From JAGVPT01 sp963843065 (GTDB lineage Bacteria; Bacteroidota; Ignavibacteria; UBA10030; UBA8401), in contig CAWJKX010000091.1 in the NCBI GenBank assembly GCA_963843065.1, positions 1 through 5,821 of the forward strand: a stretch of DNA of 5,821 nt, written 5' to 3'. Positions 5,748 through 5,821 of this stretch are shown piece after piece. The notes under the pieces are model-generated. The model was given only the letters and a program-made list of their open reading frames with translations. It made no database searches and was not told the DNA's origin. Within the stretch, counting starts at the first letter, position 1. Every line of letters starts with the position of its first letter. Made by a program: the position numbers and the translations under genes.

Positions 5748-5821
5748 ATGAAAAAAATTTTCTCCTGTTGTTTTACGCTGCTGTTGCCATGATCTCTCAG
5801 TCCATAGCGTATTCCCAAATA
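5748..5821 (+). pseudogene. Start of a second sorting-domain gene copy, frameshifted, cut by the window edge
   Basis: The ribosome site AAGGAG (5736-5741) and the start MKKIF match the left gene. One base is then missing: the left copy reads TTCTGCCTG, this one TTCTCCTG. Translation shifts to SCCFTLLLP and stops at TGA 5790-5792 after 14 codons. The original frame resumes after the lost base and stays intact to the window end. One further substitution lies near 5774. Either this copy is a real pseudogene or the base was lost to sequencing or assembly error near a contig end. Only 74 bases are visible, so whether the rest of the gene follows is unknown. Confidence 0.75.

Larger units (their letters stand above)
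3998..5821 (+). repeat. Right arm of the inverted repeat, running off the window
   Basis: This is the mirror copy of the left arm. It is identical for the first 315 bases except for the spacer edge, then carries scattered and clustered differences. The outermost 250 bases hold all the small indels relative to the left arm: an inserted A near 5571, a lost A near 5582, two bases lost near 5610, and one base lost at 5764-5765. The window ends while the two arms still match. Confidence 0.98.

Noticed and set aside
2161..5821. Composite transposon or insertion sequence with inverted arms
   Set aside because: No transposase or integrase gene is inside, and the arms are full housekeeping genes meeting at the centre with no cargo between them. 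No target-site duplication can be seen.

Overview
The window looks like a fragment from a bacterium of the Bacteroidota/Ignavibacteria side of the FCB group, probably a contig from an uncultivated organism. The best lineage marker is a secreted protein with a type A sorting domain of the type IX secretion system (NYPNPFNP, VYDMLGREV, GVYLYRL and a KKMVLMK tail). That style of tail is common in Ignavibacteria, Kryptonia and Kapabacteria. The genus cannot be fixed from the sequence.

Layout. Positions 1-1071 hold a nucleoside-salvage pair on the + strand: the last 54 codons of thymidine kinase (tdk) and a complete trimeric-type purine nucleoside phosphorylase. A hairpin at 1080-1108 separates these from a convergent gene on the - strand (1138-2235) for the sorting-domain protein. 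From 2161 to the right edge, the window is one long inverted repeat folded about 3992/3993. Each arm carries, reading outward from the centre, the 3' end of an ABC-2 type permease gene, a Sco-family copper chaperone gene, a four-helix DUF420 (CtaM-like) gene, about 560 bases of AT-rich intergenic DNA, and the start of the sorting-domain gene. The right-hand copy of that last gene is frameshifted and leaves the window.

How the genes fit together. Permease, Sco and DUF420 are tightly packed (4-base overlap, then a 4-base gap). They read as an operon for maturation of a haem-copper oxidase: Sco delivers copper to the Cu-A site of subunit II, and DUF420/CtaM proteins are needed for oxidase assembly. 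The oxidase itself is not in the window.

The main point of interest is the inverted repeat. The arms are about 98% identical over roughly 1.8 kb, with a spacer of only 10 bases. Inside the spacer the - strand still reads an intact permease motif (NPLTY), which the + strand reading lacks. The left arm is therefore the original, and the right arm looks like an inverted copy joined at a 7-base inverted repeat inside the permease gene. The differences between arms are strongly clustered, with 21 of 29 substitutions in 208 bases of the Sco gene. A plain single-molecule fold-back does not explain that. A chimeric join of two strain variants, or a real but diverged palindromic duplication, remain possible. 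I do not see a new defence, mobile or RNA system here.
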